A stretch of 64,000 bases of DNA from Muribaculaceae bacterium (GCA_016290325.1 JAEETL010000001.1:310001-374000), one strand, 5' to 3'. Positions 54,938 through 63,659 are shown, numbered from the stretch's first letter. A program made the numbers and translations. Notes: generated by a model from the letters alone, not told the origin.

Positions 54938-56167
54938 TCAGTCCTCGCGCCACAGGGGCATGCTCATGCAGCGGGGGCCTCCACGACCGCGTGACAACTC
55001 GCTGCTCGGGATCTCGAGTACAGTGATGCCCTCGTCACGCAGGATGGCGTTAGTGACATTGTTGCGCTCATAAACGATGACTTTGCCCGGGGCGATGCAC
55101 AGCGTGTTGGAACCGTCGTTCCACTGCTCGCGCTCGGCGGTGATGCGGTCGCCACCACCACACTTGATGAGCGTGACGTGCTCTAAACCCAACGACTCGG
55201 CGAGAATCTCCTCTAGGGTCTCCTCCTTGCGCTCCAACTTGACGTCGTCGCCCTCACCGCGGGTGAGTTTGAACACCTCAAGCGGTCCGAGGATGCCCGG
55301 ATGTACCGTGAACTTGTCGTGGTCGATTTGGGTGAACACGGTGTCCAGGTGCATAAAGGCGCGAGTCTCGGGAATATGGATAGCCAGCACGGTGTCAATA
55401 GCGGCATTGCCGTTCTTGAAGATGTTTTTGGCAATCAGTTCGATGCCGTCGGGCTCGGTGCGCTGGCTGATGCCGATGGCGAGCGTGTGCTCGTTTAAAT
55501 TCAGGATATCGCCGCCCTCGATGCGATAGGGAAGGGTGCGGTCATAGTAGTGCTCCACCTCCTTGAAATCGGGGTGATACTTGAAAATGTAGTCGCCATA
55601 GATGGTCTCACGGCAACGTGTCACCGAAAACATGCGGTTGATGCTCACTCCCGTGCCGATGCAGGCAAACGGGTCGCGAGTGAAGTACAGGTTGGGCATA
55701 GGCTTAACTACAAAGCGGCTATCGCCACGAACCTGGTCAACCAGTGAGTTCTCCACCTCGCGCGGATTGCGGGGCAAATCCTGCAGATAGATGCCCTCCA
55801 TGGTCTTCAGCACCAGTTCCTTGCTTGACTTGATGCCATTCAAGTAATTATAAATGATGTCGTGATATTTTGTCGCGCAGATGCCAGCTTCCTCGATGAA
55901 TTGGCGCAGGAAAGCCTCCCTGGTTTCAGGGCTGATGTCAAGGACGTCGGCCATCAGGTCTTCTAGATATACCACCTCAACTCCATTGTCGCGCAGCACC
56001 TGAGAGAAGGCATCATGTTCCTCCTCGGCCACTTTCAGATAAGGAATATCGTCAAAAAGTAGTTCCTCAAGGGTGTTTGGCGTCAAGTTGAGCAATTCAC
56101 GTCCTGGACGGTGCAACAAAACCTTCTTCAACGGTTTTATCTCACTTGTAACATGAATACCTTTCAT
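54938..56167 (-). CDS. arcA: Arginine deiminase
   Basis: First enzyme of the pathway: hydrolyses arginine to citrulline and ammonia, giving acid resistance and, with ArcB/ArcC, ATP. The 409-aa guanidino-modifying fold shows [20 protein letters not shown] at the N-terminus, [20 protein letters not shown] with the substrate-binding Asp, [20 protein letters not shown], and [18 protein letters not shown] with the catalytic His. The active Cys is Cys400 in [14 protein letters not shown]. It leads the cluster behind a -7 box. No arginine/ornithine antiporter (ArcD) or ArgR-type regulator is adjacent. Confidence 0.96.
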   Translation of the reverse strand: MKGIHVTSEIKPLKKVLLHRPGRELLNLTPNTLEELLFDDIPYLKVAEEEHDAFSQVLRDNGVEVVYLEDLMADVLDISPETREAFLRQFIEEAGICATKYHDIIYNYLNGIKSSKELVLKTMEGIYLQDLPRNPREVENSLVDQVRGDSRFVVKPMPNLYFTRDPFACIGTGVSINRMFSVTRCRETIYGDYIFKYHPDFKEVEHYYDRTLPYRIEGGDILNLNEHTLAIGISQRTEPDGIELIAKNIFKNGNAAIDTVLAIHIPETRAFMHLDTVFTQIDHDKFTVHPGILGPLEVFKLTRGEGDDVKLERKEETLEEILAESLGLEHVTLIKCGGGDRITAEREQWNDGSNTLCIAPGKVIVYERNNVTNAILRDEGITVLEIPSSELSRGRGGPRCMSMPLWRED

Positions 56168-56220
56168 GACTTGGAAAATCTATCGTTTAGTTTATGATAA
56201 TGGATGTTTTAATTTTGGGG

Positions 56221-56228
56221 CAAAGGTA
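56221..56228 (-). promoter_or_regulatory. -7 box (TACCTTTG) for arcA
   Basis: Exact consensus on the minus strand, about 54 bases before the arcA start codon. Confidence 0.65.
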
Positions 56229-56341
56229 AGCAAATTCCTACAACCCCACACCATTTTTCACATCTTTTTATTAACACGGGTAAGATAATGGCTATTCACC
56301 CTCCCAACTTGGCAATGAATCCTCCTCGTCAAGCTGGGAAT

Positions 56342-56382
56342 AAAAGAAATCGCAAGCCCCGGAGTGGAGCCTGCGATCTCTT
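56342..56382 (-). terminator. Terminator after the Omp28-like gene
   Basis: ATCGCA (56349-56354) pairs with TGCGAT (56372-56377) with further inner GC pairing; on the minus strand the tail is TTTCTTTTA. On the plus strand CTCTTTT follows, so it may work both ways. Confidence 0.65.
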
Positions 56383-56405
56383 TTGAATCGTGGATGGTTT
56401 CAAGA

Positions 56406-59400
56406 TTATTTCTTGAGCACCTTGAAGCTGCGCTGTGAGCCGTCGGTGTAACGAACGACCTTGACATAGATGCCACTGGTGGGGTTGGTTACCATGCGGC
56501 CAGTGAGGTCGTAGTAGATGGTCGAATCGACGATTTTGTCGTTGTCGTTGAGTTCGTTGACCGCATTGAATTCTCTGATGCCAGCCTTGGCTGCATTGAG
56601 TACCTTACCGGTAGCCTTTTCAACAACAATAGCCACAACATGGAGTTTGTCCTTGTTCTGGATCAAGGGCTCATAGCTCGTGTTGTAGATCTCGTCAACA
56701 TTGAATGTGTACCTGAAGTTGTTGGGTGTGTTGGCAACAATCGATGTGGGAAGGCTCTCGTCGACTACGCCCGAGGTAGCCACGAGCACGTCGTTGAAGT
56801 GGTAGCCCTCGATGACTTCAGACATAAAGCACAGTTGGCCAAGGTTGGGCTCATTGGCATAGATGTCGGCCATGTCAGCATAGTAGTTGTGCTGGTCCCA
56901 ATTAGATCCGGCGGGGCCATACATGTCATCCTCAACGAGCATGACCTCGATGCCGTAGTCACTGCCGGCGGCGTTCATGACGAAGTTGCTCTCGACGTTG
57001 GCCAAGATTTCTGTCATGGCTTCATTGGCCCATTTTGCATTGACGTTGATGTCAAGCGGAGCAAATTGGGTCATCACGTAGTCCACAAGATCCTTCATGC
57101 CAAATCCGCTTTGATCATAGCCGTAATAAGGATCGACGTCATGGTACCTCTCAACAAATGCGCTGGGGAAGCCTTGTACGGGACTGGGGAAGTCATACAT
57201 GATCTCCATGGGGTCGGAGTTATGATAAGCGACACCAATGAAGTCATCGCCATAGGCCTCGGCGAGCAATTTCATGGCCACGAGTCCGCGGGTACACCAT
57301 CCGCACCAGGTGCCGGTGTATTCCTCGATGAGAACACGGTGAACAGGCACAAAGTCCATGATGTTGACATTGCCCGTGCTGGACGGCGCCACATCCTTAT
57401 TGTCGGTTCCGTTGACCTTGGTCAGCGTGATTGCCAGGGGATAGGTGCCGGCCTCGTCAAAGGCGGGCAACTCGAACGTGATGTCGCTGCTGCGTCCCCA
57501 GTGGTCACCCTTGATGTCGGAGGTGAAGGTTGCCGTGTAGGTCTCATCATCAATCTCATAGCTGTATTCACCTGCCGTGAGCGCGGCTGTGCCATGGTTG
57601 TACACGGTGGCGTTAACGGTGAAGGGTTCATCTATCCGGGCATAGGAGTTGGCGGGCAGGATAATGCTAGCCGCATTCTCTTGCTGCCCCTCAAGGATGA
57701 GCTCGATGCAGGGACTGCCATCGGTAGACTTGTCGGTCCAGCTGCGCAGGGCGCTAGTGGTGTGAACATACATACCACCGCCCATGTCGTCGCTGGTAAC
57801 CATCAACGGATACATCGAGTAGCTAGGTGCCAATGTATAACCGGCAAAGAAACCGTTATCGCCAATCTCATAGGGTTCGTCAAACATGATTTCAATATGT
57901 CCTGAAACTAAATCTCCCACATTGCTGGCAATATCAGCGTCGGCAACCTTTACCCCGTCAACGAGCTTGAGTGCCAAGCCGTTGGACAGCCAGCCAGTGT
58001 AATGAGATGCGTTTGTGGCAGAAGCTCTGGTGATGCGCAGGCCCTTCACCTTCAGACCCTTCAAACTGGGATCGTGGACATACATAGCCACATCATAGCC
58101 CTGTCTCCTGCCGGCAGAGTAATCGGTAGAGCGTTTATGGTCATCACAGTAGCCGGCATAATGGTCGGCATGGCCAACAGGGGCGCTGCCATCGGTGAGT
58201 TGCATATAGACGATCTCGCTCACGTGCTCTTCACCGCCGCCGCGGAAGACGCTCTGGATGCCCACGCGCTGGAAGCCCGTCTCATAGAAGTAGACGGTCG
58301 CGCCGCCCTCGCCAAAGTCATAGCCCTCGGTGTAGTAGTAGGGCACGTCGGTCATGTACTCATTCACATAGGGGTACTCGTCGGGACCAAAACGGAACAG
58401 CTCGTCGTCATCAAAGTAGATGCGGTAGTACAGGTTGTTGGGGTCGATGAAGTTGCCTTCGGTATCAACTGTAGGCACATTGAACGAGCCATAGTTGTAT
58501 CCACCTAGTTCGCCGTAGTCAACAAAGTCGATGACCTCGGGATTGGCGGGGGTTGCAGCATGGTCGGTGTAGGGTGCGAAGACAGGCTTGCAATACAGCT
58601 CCTGGACGTTAAAGCCAGTACCGGCAACGACACCCAGGTCTTCGTTAGTGGTCATGGTACGCGTTGTGGCATCGTATTCGAATACCATCCCATATAGATT
58701 CTCTATGTACGTGCCATCTGAGTCAATGGAAAGGGACATCATGTTCAGGAGCATGGCATTGCCCAATCCCAGATACTGGCAGTCAGGGAAAATCACTACG
58801 TCGCCATCGAAAGTGCCCTTCATGACACCATCAGGAACATTGGACGAGAAGCCCTGCACATAGACATCATTGTCAATCATGCCTACCTTGACCATCTTGC
58901 CGCCGGCATTGCCATACTCGTCAACATATGACATCGAGAAATCTTCCATAACTATGCCATCGGGCAGTTCCACCGGCGTGCCGTCAAACGGGGTGTAAGC
59001 TGACTCCCAGTCGGCATAGCCGGCCCATGACAGGTCATCGTCATAGATCAGGCCTAAGCCACTACACTCAAAGGTGTCCACGTCACCGCTGGAACCGTTG
59101 AGCGAGATCGTTCCGTCATCGTGGAGTGTGAAGGTCGCCTGATGGATGTCAGGATTGACCGTTGAATGGATATTGTCATTACCGTCAACCGTGATGTCGA
59201 CCCAAGCAGTCATCAAGCCATAACCCATGTCATCATAGTAGATAATGAACTGGTTCAATGGCACCGTCAGGGTCTTGCCGTTGGGGCTCAGCGTGCCCCT
59301 AACCCACGCACCGCTGGCGGCATGTGAGATGGGATCCTGCATATAGACCGTCTTCCCGTCTGGAGCAAACACAATCTTCATGCCACCGCCGTCCTGATAG

Positions 59401-59687
59401 GTCGTGAACAGGTAGTTCATCATGTTATACATGGCGCCGCCACTGCGCTGATAGACCTTCAGCTCGCCCTCGGGCTGCTCGGTAATGATATTGACGCGCG
59501 CCGGAGCTTTGCGGCCTTGAGCCAACTGCAGCTTGCCGCCGCGCTCAGCACTCTTGTGCGTGGTGCTGAATTCATATTTGCCTTTGACCTGTTGGCCCGA
59601 TTGCCGCGGACTCACATTGAGTCGTTGACCGCTGGCCGCCATGGTCAAGGCAAATGCTACAAGAAGAAGTAATGCTTTTTTCATCAT
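56406..59687 (-). CDS. Large secreted Omp28-like protein with CxxC thioredoxin-like domain and T9SS-type tail
   Basis: A 1093-aa secreted protein. A signal peptide (~1-20, MKKALLLLVAFALTMAASG) is followed by a long beta-rich region (~30-690) with repeated Tyr/Asp/Gly-rich segments. A domain at ~780-1000 resembles the Omp28 family, with a thioredoxin-like fold and CxxC in EEYTGTWCGWCTRGLVAMK. The last ~60 residues carry a type IX-like C-terminal signal (YYDLTGRMVTNPTSGIYVKV, ending RSFKVLKK). So it should be a PorU/PorV-dependent surface protein, unlike the dockerin-tagged proteins here. The CxxC might act in disulfide chemistry, but function is unknown. Its -7 box is at 59792-59799 on the minus strand. 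Confidence 0.82.
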   Translation of the reverse strand: MMKKALLLLVAFALTMAASGQRLNVSPRQSGQQVKGKYEFSTTHKSAERGGKLQLAQGRKAPARVNIITEQPEGELKVYQRSGGAMYNMMNYLFTTYQDGGGMKIVFAPDGKTVYMQDPISHAASGAWVRGTLSPNGKTLTVPLNQFIIYYDDMGYGLMTAWVDITVDGNDNIHSTVNPDIHQATFTLHDDGTISLNGSSGDVDTFECSGLGLIYDDDLSWAGYADWESAYTPFDGTPVELPDGIVMEDFSMSYVDEYGNAGGKMVKVGMIDNDVYVQGFSSNVPDGVMKGTFDGDVVIFPDCQYLGLGNAMLLNMMSLSIDSDGTYIENLYGMVFEYDATTRTMTTNEDLGVVAGTGFNVQELYCKPVFAPYTDHAATPANPEVIDFVDYGELGGYNYGSFNVPTVDTEGNFIDPNNLYYRIYFDDDELFRFGPDEYPYVNEYMTDVPYYYTEGYDFGEGGATVYFYETGFQRVGIQSVFRGGGEEHVSEIVYMQLTDGSAPVGHADHYAGYCDDHKRSTDYSAGRRQGYDVAMYVHDPSLKGLKVKGLRITRASATNASHYTGWLSNGLALKLVDGVKVADADIASNVGDLVSGHIEIMFDEPYEIGDNGFFAGYTLAPSYSMYPLMVTSDDMGGGMYVHTTSALRSWTDKSTDGSPCIELILEGQQENAASIILPANSYARIDEPFTVNATVYNHGTAALTAGEYSYEIDDETYTATFTSDIKGDHWGRSSDITFELPAFDEAGTYPLAITLTKVNGTDNKDVAPSSTGNVNIMDFVPVHRVLIEEYTGTWCGWCTRGLVAMKLLAEAYGDDFIGVAYHNSDPMEIMYDFPSPVQGFPSAFVERYHDVDPYYGYDQSGFGMKDLVDYVMTQFAPLDINVNAKWANEAMTEILANVESNFVMNAAGSDYGIEVMLVEDDMYGPAGSNWDQHNYYADMADIYANEPNLGQLCFMSEVIEGYHFNDVLVATSGVVDESLPTSIVANTPNNFRYTFNVDEIYNTSYEPLIQNKDKLHVVAIVVEKATGKVLNAAKAGIREFNAVNELNDNDKIVDSTIYYDLTGRMVTNPTSGIYVKVVRYTDGSQRSFKVLKK

Positions 59688-59791
59688 GTGAACGTTTTTT
59701 GATTGGTTAATAATTCTATTTTGTTATGCAAGGTTAGGTAATGCTAATGTGTCAGATTATAAATAAAAAGGCGCTCAAGCCTATGGATTTG

Positions 59792-59799
59792 CAAATATA
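59792..59799 (-). promoter_or_regulatory. -7 box (TATATTTG) for the Omp28-like gene
   Basis: Exact consensus on the minus strand, ~105 bases before the start codon. The region 59800-59980 is AT-rich with no gene seen. Confidence 0.55.
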
Positions 59800-59983
59800 G
59801 TGATTATTTTCAATTAAAAAAAATAATGGCGTTTGATTCTTGTGTCTTTTTAAGAACGAGGTCCTGTTGAGTGGCACATCAATCAGGAATAACCATTTCT
59901 GCTTGCTGAAATCAATAGGACTCAGATGTTAAAAAGTAGTGTTAAAATTTGGTTCAACTCTTGCATTTATGGGCGAGAGTGTT

Positions 59984-59991
59984 TATCTTTG
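59984..59991 (+). promoter_or_regulatory. Promoter: TTG (59961) and -7 box TATCTTTG for the candidate ncRNA
   Basis: TTG 59961-59963, 20-base spacer, exact -7 box: one of the best promoters in the window, yet no ORF follows it. Confidence 0.75.
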
Positions 59992-59997
59992 CGGTGT

Positions 59998-60260
59998 CGA
60001 AATGACAAAACGCTCATTGAAAAATTGACCACATCAAAGTAGATTGGGATACTCTTCAAATTTTTTATGAAATGCCGAGAAAAGCGCTGCTCGTAATGGC
60101 GGGCCTCGACCGAAAGGTGCTTTACAGCCGGAGGATTACAAAGCTTGTGGCGCCCTCAAATCCTGTATTTAGTCGGAGTTTCATCACATCCTTTGGTGTG
60201 GCTTCTTTATAAACGAGGAGCGAGATGTCTTACCAAGGCCATCCCGCTCCTCGGTTTTTT
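59998..60260 (+). ncRNA. Candidate structured non-coding RNA, about 260 nt
   Basis: Bounded by a consensus promoter and a strong terminator, with no plausible ORF. Stems by eye: CGAG/CTCG inside GCC/GGC near 60075-60107; CCTC...GAGG (about 60109-60139) enclosing the GNRA hairpin ACC-GAAA-GGT; GGATT/AATCC (about 60137-60168) enclosing ACAA-AGC-TTGT; a CACA/TGTG hairpin near 60185-60200; the terminator stem 60214-60253. I do not recognise SRP, RNase P, tmRNA or group II intron signatures. A 6S-type RNA cannot be excluded. The 5' end is inferred from the promoter. Confidence 0.6.
60214..60260 (+). terminator. Rho-independent terminator of the candidate ncRNA
   Basis: CGAGGAGCG (60214-60222) pairs with CGCTCCTCG (60245-60253), continued inside by GATG/CATC, then six T. 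Confidence 0.9.
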
Positions 60261-60293
60261 CATGATAATTTTGGTCACATGAGCGAAAAGATG

Positions 60294-60301
60294 TATATTT
60301 G
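60294..60301 (+). promoter_or_regulatory. Promoter: TTG (60271) and -7 box TATATTTG
   Basis: TTG 60271-60273, 20-base spacer and exact -7 box, 34 bases before the small membrane protein ATG. Confidence 0.7.
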
Positions 60302-60335
60302 CATCGCAAAAACAATTAAACGACGACTAAGAACA

Positions 60336-60542
60336 ATGAAGGCATATTTATATAAGGAAGAGGAGCAGCCCATCGAGCCCATTGATGAGCACAAGCTCGC
60401 CATAGCCGACGAGAAGCCCGAGAAGTCAGATGTACCCAAGCTGTCGCTCTATGTGGTGAAGTACAAGCCCATTTGGGCCGCCACCATTATCGCGCTGGTG
60501 ATTTTCATCGTCTGGGCGCTCGCAACCTGGCTGTTGAACTGA
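60336..60542 (+). CDS. Small single-span membrane protein (68 aa)
   Basis: A 68-aa protein starting MKAYLYKEEEQPIEPIDEHK. It has an acidic, Glu/Pro-rich cytoplasmic N-terminal half, a short basic stretch (YVVKYKP), and one C-terminal transmembrane helix (IWAATIIALVIFIVWALATW, then LLN). ATG 60336 is preferred over an upstream in-frame ATG at 60225 because the promoter lies between them and the longer version would run through the ncRNA terminator. I do not recognise a family. Similar tail-anchored small proteins are common next to tRNA genes in Bacteroidetes, with unknown roles. Confidence 0.7.
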   Translation: MKAYLYKEEEQPIEPIDEHKLAIADEKPEKSDVPKLSLYVVKYKPIWAATIIALVIFIVWALATWLLN

Positions 60543-60662
60543 TTCCTTGAAACAATGCTTAATTGACTGACATTGTGTAAGATAATGCCAGTCTTATAAA
60601 CTTGTCGATAAATTTTTTTTAAAAAAGTTCGCAAAAACGCTTGCAGATTACGAAAATAGCAG

Positions 60663-60670
60663 TAACTTTG
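60663..60670 (+). promoter_or_regulatory. Promoter: TTG (60641) and -7 box TAACTTTG for tRNA-Arg
   Basis: TTG 60641-60643, 19-base spacer, exact -7 box; the mature tRNA begins 20 bases later. Confidence 0.75.
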
Positions 60671-60689
60671 CAGCGCAAAAAACGAAAAT

Positions 60690-60763
60690 GGTCCCTTAGC
60701 TCAATTGAATAGAGCGTTTGACTACGGATCAAAAGGTTACAGGTTTGAATCCTGTAGGGATCA
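60690..60763 (+). tRNA. tRNA-Arg (anticodon ACG)
   Basis: 74-nt cloverleaf. Acceptor arms GGTCCCT and AGGGATC (one G-U) with discriminator A. Anticodon stem TTTGA/TCAAA with loop CTACGGA, anticodon ACG. T arm ACAGG-TTTGAAT-CCTGT with the conserved TTCGA-type loop read as TTTGAAT. CCA is not encoded. A34 would be deaminated to inosine, reading CGU, CGC and CGA. Confidence 0.95.
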
Positions 60764-60770
60764 CTTGAAG

Positions 60771-60816
60771 AAAGCGCAATCGCTGAGAAATCAGTCGGTT
60801 GCGTTTCTTTTTTTTT
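60771..60816 (+). terminator. Terminator after tRNA-Arg
   Basis: AAAGCGCAATCG side (60771-60782) pairs with CGGTTGCGTTT side (60796-60806) with one bulge, then a nearly unbroken run of T. Confidence 0.8.
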
Positions 60817-61023
60817 GTGTTGTTGGTTGCTTTTTTTAGAGGCCAGGTGCTCGCTGATCTGTTTTCTGATGTCGATCAGCGCCAATAGCTGAGCCGCGTA
60901 ATTCATAATTTTCAAAAGTTGTCTCATGATGTCGTTATTGTAATTAGTTATTAATAAAATTTTAGATAAATTTATAAGGTTGAAATAAATACAGTTTGTT
61001 TTTGATGTTTTTATTATTTTTGC

Positions 61024-61031
61024 TATATTTG
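61024..61031 (+). promoter_or_regulatory. -7 box (TATATTTG) for the structured leader and LRR gene
   Basis: Exact consensus; transcription should begin near 61038, 234 bases before the LRR-protein ATG. Confidence 0.6.
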
Positions 61032-61037
61032 CATCGA

Positions 61038-61202
61038 AATAATCCTTGAACCTACCCTATGACGAGTGAGAGAAACATAAAGATTGTAAAGAATTGGCTG
61101 GGAATTTGGATAATTCCCGAGATTTGTTACTCTCTCTTACTAACAGCCAATCTGACATTATACCGACGCGCCCGCACGGTCGGGTAATCTAAGGCTTTTT
61201 TT
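61038..61202 (+). ncRNA. Candidate structured RNA / leader with interleaved helices
   Basis: Helix A: GTGAGAGA (61066-61073) with TCTCTTAC (61133-61140). Helix B: TTGGCTG (61094-61100) with CAGCCAA (61144-61150). The order A-B-A'-B' is that of a pseudoknot. Between B and A' sits hairpin GGGAATT (61100-61106)/AATTCCC (61112-61118). Then TACCGAC (61161-61167) pairs with GTCGGGTA (61179-61186), while TACCC (61053-61057) could compete for the same GGGTA. AAGGC and seven T (61196-61202) end the unit. A second hairpin AACGG/CCGTT (61206-61225) follows. It looks like an attenuator or a free small RNA. Confidence 0.55.
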
Positions 61203-61271
61203 GCCAACGGGCAAGGGAGGCCGTTTTCATTGTTTATTACTTTTGTTCAACCATATAAATTACAAAATAAA

Positions 61272-63659
61272 ATGAAAAAGATTCTTTTTACTTTCTTGAC
61301 GGTGCTGCTGGCAACGCTGGCGGCACAGGCGGCCACCGACTATGGCTTCGAGGTGGCAGGAGTCACGGTGACCAGTGCCAACTGCAACAACATCGTGACC
61401 AACTACATCACGGGCGGAACGGTGTATTACGTGCCAAGTTCCAACACCTTGTACATGAACAATGTCACTATCACCATGACGGGCGACTACAACCGTGTCA
61501 TCAACAACCTGGAATGCTCGGATCTGAAAGTCGAATTCAGTGGCACCTGCAACCTGTATGCTCGGGACGCTGCCGTGGTCCGCATCAGGAGGACTACCAC
61601 GCTGTCTGCCCCGTCGGCAAGCACTGTCGTCAACATCACCGGTGTCAACGAGAACGGTATCTGGTTGGCAACAAGGAATGTTTTCGATCTTATTATTCAG
61701 GGTCCCGGAACATTCAATATCTCGTCCACCAATAATACGGCTATCGAGGATGAGGAAAATGGCTCGGCCTCCCATGTGGATATATGGCACAATGTGTATT
61801 TTAATAATGTGAATGCCGTTTTGTCGTCTGGAGGAAACAGTGTCGTCAAGCGTTTGCTTCTCAATTTTAAAGCAGGCAGTAGCGTGAGATTCAAGGCCAC
61901 CAATAATTCCAGTTATCCGGTTATTGATTATTGTCAAAACTGGGATCTCTATGGGAATGAGGCCATCTTGGAGCCATACGGAGCCTATTATAGCAATGGC
62001 ACCGTCTATGATTCCAGCGGTAACAAGGTCTATAATCAGGATGTTTATGTCAGCGACGACTATGTGGCCATCATCAACGCCACCAACTTCCCCGACGCCA
62101 ATTTCCGCAACTATTTGCTCGGCCTCTATCCCAAGTGCTATATCACCCAGACCGATGTCAACAACTGCACAACGGAGAACGTTAGCGGCAAGAGCATTTC
62201 CAATCTCCAGGGCATCAAGTACTTCACTGCCCTGAAGCAACTGATCTGCTACAACAACCCGATGACATCGCTCGATGTGTCGGGCATGACCTCACTCACC
62301 TATCTGGACTGCGCCCCGACCGACAGCTACACCGGCACAAAACTGACCTCGCTCGATGTGTCGGGCTGCACTAACCTCGAGACGCTCCTGTGTTATAACA
62401 CCAACATTTACTCGCTCAGCGTGGACGACTGCACCAATCTCAAGACGCTCAACTGCCACAATTGCCCCAATCTGACGCTCCTATCGGTAATCAACAAGTC
62501 GAGCCTTAACACGCTCAACTGCTTGAATTGCACAGCCCTAACTAGACTCTATTGTCACCAGAATGCCTTGATCTCGCTCGATGTGACGGGTTGCACGGCG
62601 TTGAAAACGCTCAAGTGCTACGAGAACGCCAACCTGGCGACCATCACGGGCTTGGCCGATTGCAGGGCCATCACCCATCTGGACTGCGGGGATTGCCAGA
62701 TCACCAGCCTGCCTGGCGTGAACAACATGAGCGACATCGCTACACTGCTGGCCCGCAACAACAAGTTGACTGCGCTCGTAGTAACCTACAAGAGCAACCT
62801 GACAAACTTGAACGTCAGAGGTAATACGACACTGACCGCCCTTCATTGTAGTTCAAATGACTTGACAACGCTTAACGTGACAGGTTGCACTGCATTGAGT
62901 GATCTCTCTTGCTTTAGTAATGCTAACCTGGCAACCATCACCGGTCTAAGCGACTGCAAGGCCATCACCCGTCTGGACTGCGAGGACTGCGCCATCACCA
63001 GTCTGCCTGGCGTGAACAACATGACCAACATCGCTACACTGCTGGCCCGCAACAACAAGTTGACCACGCTTGAAGTAACCAACAAGAGCAACCTGACAAA
63101 CCTGAGAGTTAATGGTAATACGACGCTGACCACACTCAAGTGCTTTAATAACGCCTTGACTTCATTAGATGTAACCTCTTGCTCAGCAATGACTTTGATG
63201 AGTTGCTATGGCAATCAGCTGACCTCGCTCAGTGTGGAGGGTTGCACTTCCCTGAAAGACCTCTACTGCAACAGTAACCATATCAGTGGCACGGCAATGA
63301 CCAACCTGGTCAACAGTTTGCCCACACGCTCGGCTAGCGACCCCGGCAACTTCCGCGTTTTGAGCACCACCCAAGAGGCCAACGTCATTACCGCCGAACA
63401 AATCGCCATTGCCCGTAGCAAATTCTGGAATCCCATGATGTTGAACGGAGGCGACTGGGTAGACCTGACTGACTCGACGCGCGGCGACGTGAACGGCGAC
63501 GGCAATGTGACCATCGACGACGTGACGGAATTGATCGACTACCTGTTAGGCTCCAATTCCAGCATCAACGTAGCCAATGCCGATGCCAACCAGGACGGCA
63601 ACGTGAGCATCGACGATGTGACGGCGCTCATCGACTACCTGCTGAACGGCACTTGGTAA
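61272..63659 (+). CDS. Secreted leucine-rich repeat protein with dockerin-like tail
   Basis: A 795-aa secreted protein with a signal peptide (MKKILFTFLTVLLATLAAQA|A). A beta-helix-like N-terminal domain (~25-270, many Asn/Thr, SGTCNLYARDAAVVRIRRTT) is followed by leucine-rich repeats (~290-690) of the form LTSLDVSGCTNLETLLCYN. The last part ends in two dockerin-type loops (GDVNGDGNVTIDDVTELIDY; ADANQDGNVSIDDVTALIDY). Inside the LRR region a ~100-residue block is present twice: NLATITGLADCRAITHLDCG ... TLLARNNKLT, then NLATITGLSDCKAITRLDCE ... TLLARNNKLT. ATG 61272 is set by the signal peptide. Likely a surface adhesin (inference). Confidence 0.88.
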   Translation: MKKILFTFLTVLLATLAAQAATDYGFEVAGVTVTSANCNNIVTNYITGGTVYYVPSSNTLYMNNVTITMTGDYNRVINNLECSDLKVEFSGTCNLYARDAAVVRIRRTTTLSAPSASTVVNITGVNENGIWLATRNVFDLIIQGPGTFNISSTNNTAIEDEENGSASHVDIWHNVYFNNVNAVLSSGGNSVVKRLLLNFKAGSSVRFKATNNSSYPVIDYCQNWDLYGNEAILEPYGAYYSNGTVYDSSGNKVYNQDVYVSDDYVAIINATNFPDANFRNYLLGLYPKCYITQTDVNNCTTENVSGKSISNLQGIKYFTALKQLICYNNPMTSLDVSGMTSLTYLDCAPTDSYTGTKLTSLDVSGCTNLETLLCYNTNIYSLSVDDCTNLKTLNCHNCPNLTLLSVINKSSLNTLNCLNCTALTRLYCHQNALISLDVTGCTALKTLKCYENANLATITGLADCRAITHLDCGDCQITSLPGVNNMSDIATLLARNNKLTALVVTYKSNLTNLNVRGNTTLTALHCSSNDLTTLNVTGCTALSDLSCFSNANLATITGLSDCKAITRLDCEDCAITSLPGVNNMTNIATLLARNNKLTTLEVTNKSNLTNLRVNGNTTLTTLKCFNNALTSLDVTSCSAMTLMSCYGNQLTSLSVEGCTSLKDLYCNSNHISGTAMTNLVNSLPTRSASDPGNFRVLSTTQEANVITAEQIAIARSKFWNPMMLNGGDWVDLTDSTRGDVNGDGNVTIDDVTELIDYLLGSNSSINVANADANQDGNVSIDDVTALIDYLLNGTW

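Noticed and set aside
56640-57905. Plus-strand ORF of 421 codons
   Set aside because: Antisense to the Omp28-like gene; no recognisable domains.
60690-60763. tRNA-associated integrated element
   Set aside because: tRNA-Arg genes are common integration sites, but there is no integrase, and no duplicated 3' tRNA end was noticed downstream.
60619-60927. Minus-strand ORF of 102 codons
   Set aside because: It runs antisense through tRNA-Arg and its terminator; the SDPYRIQTCNLLIRSQ stretch is the usual false translation of a tRNA complement. The N-terminal part looks faintly protein-like, but no promoter was found.
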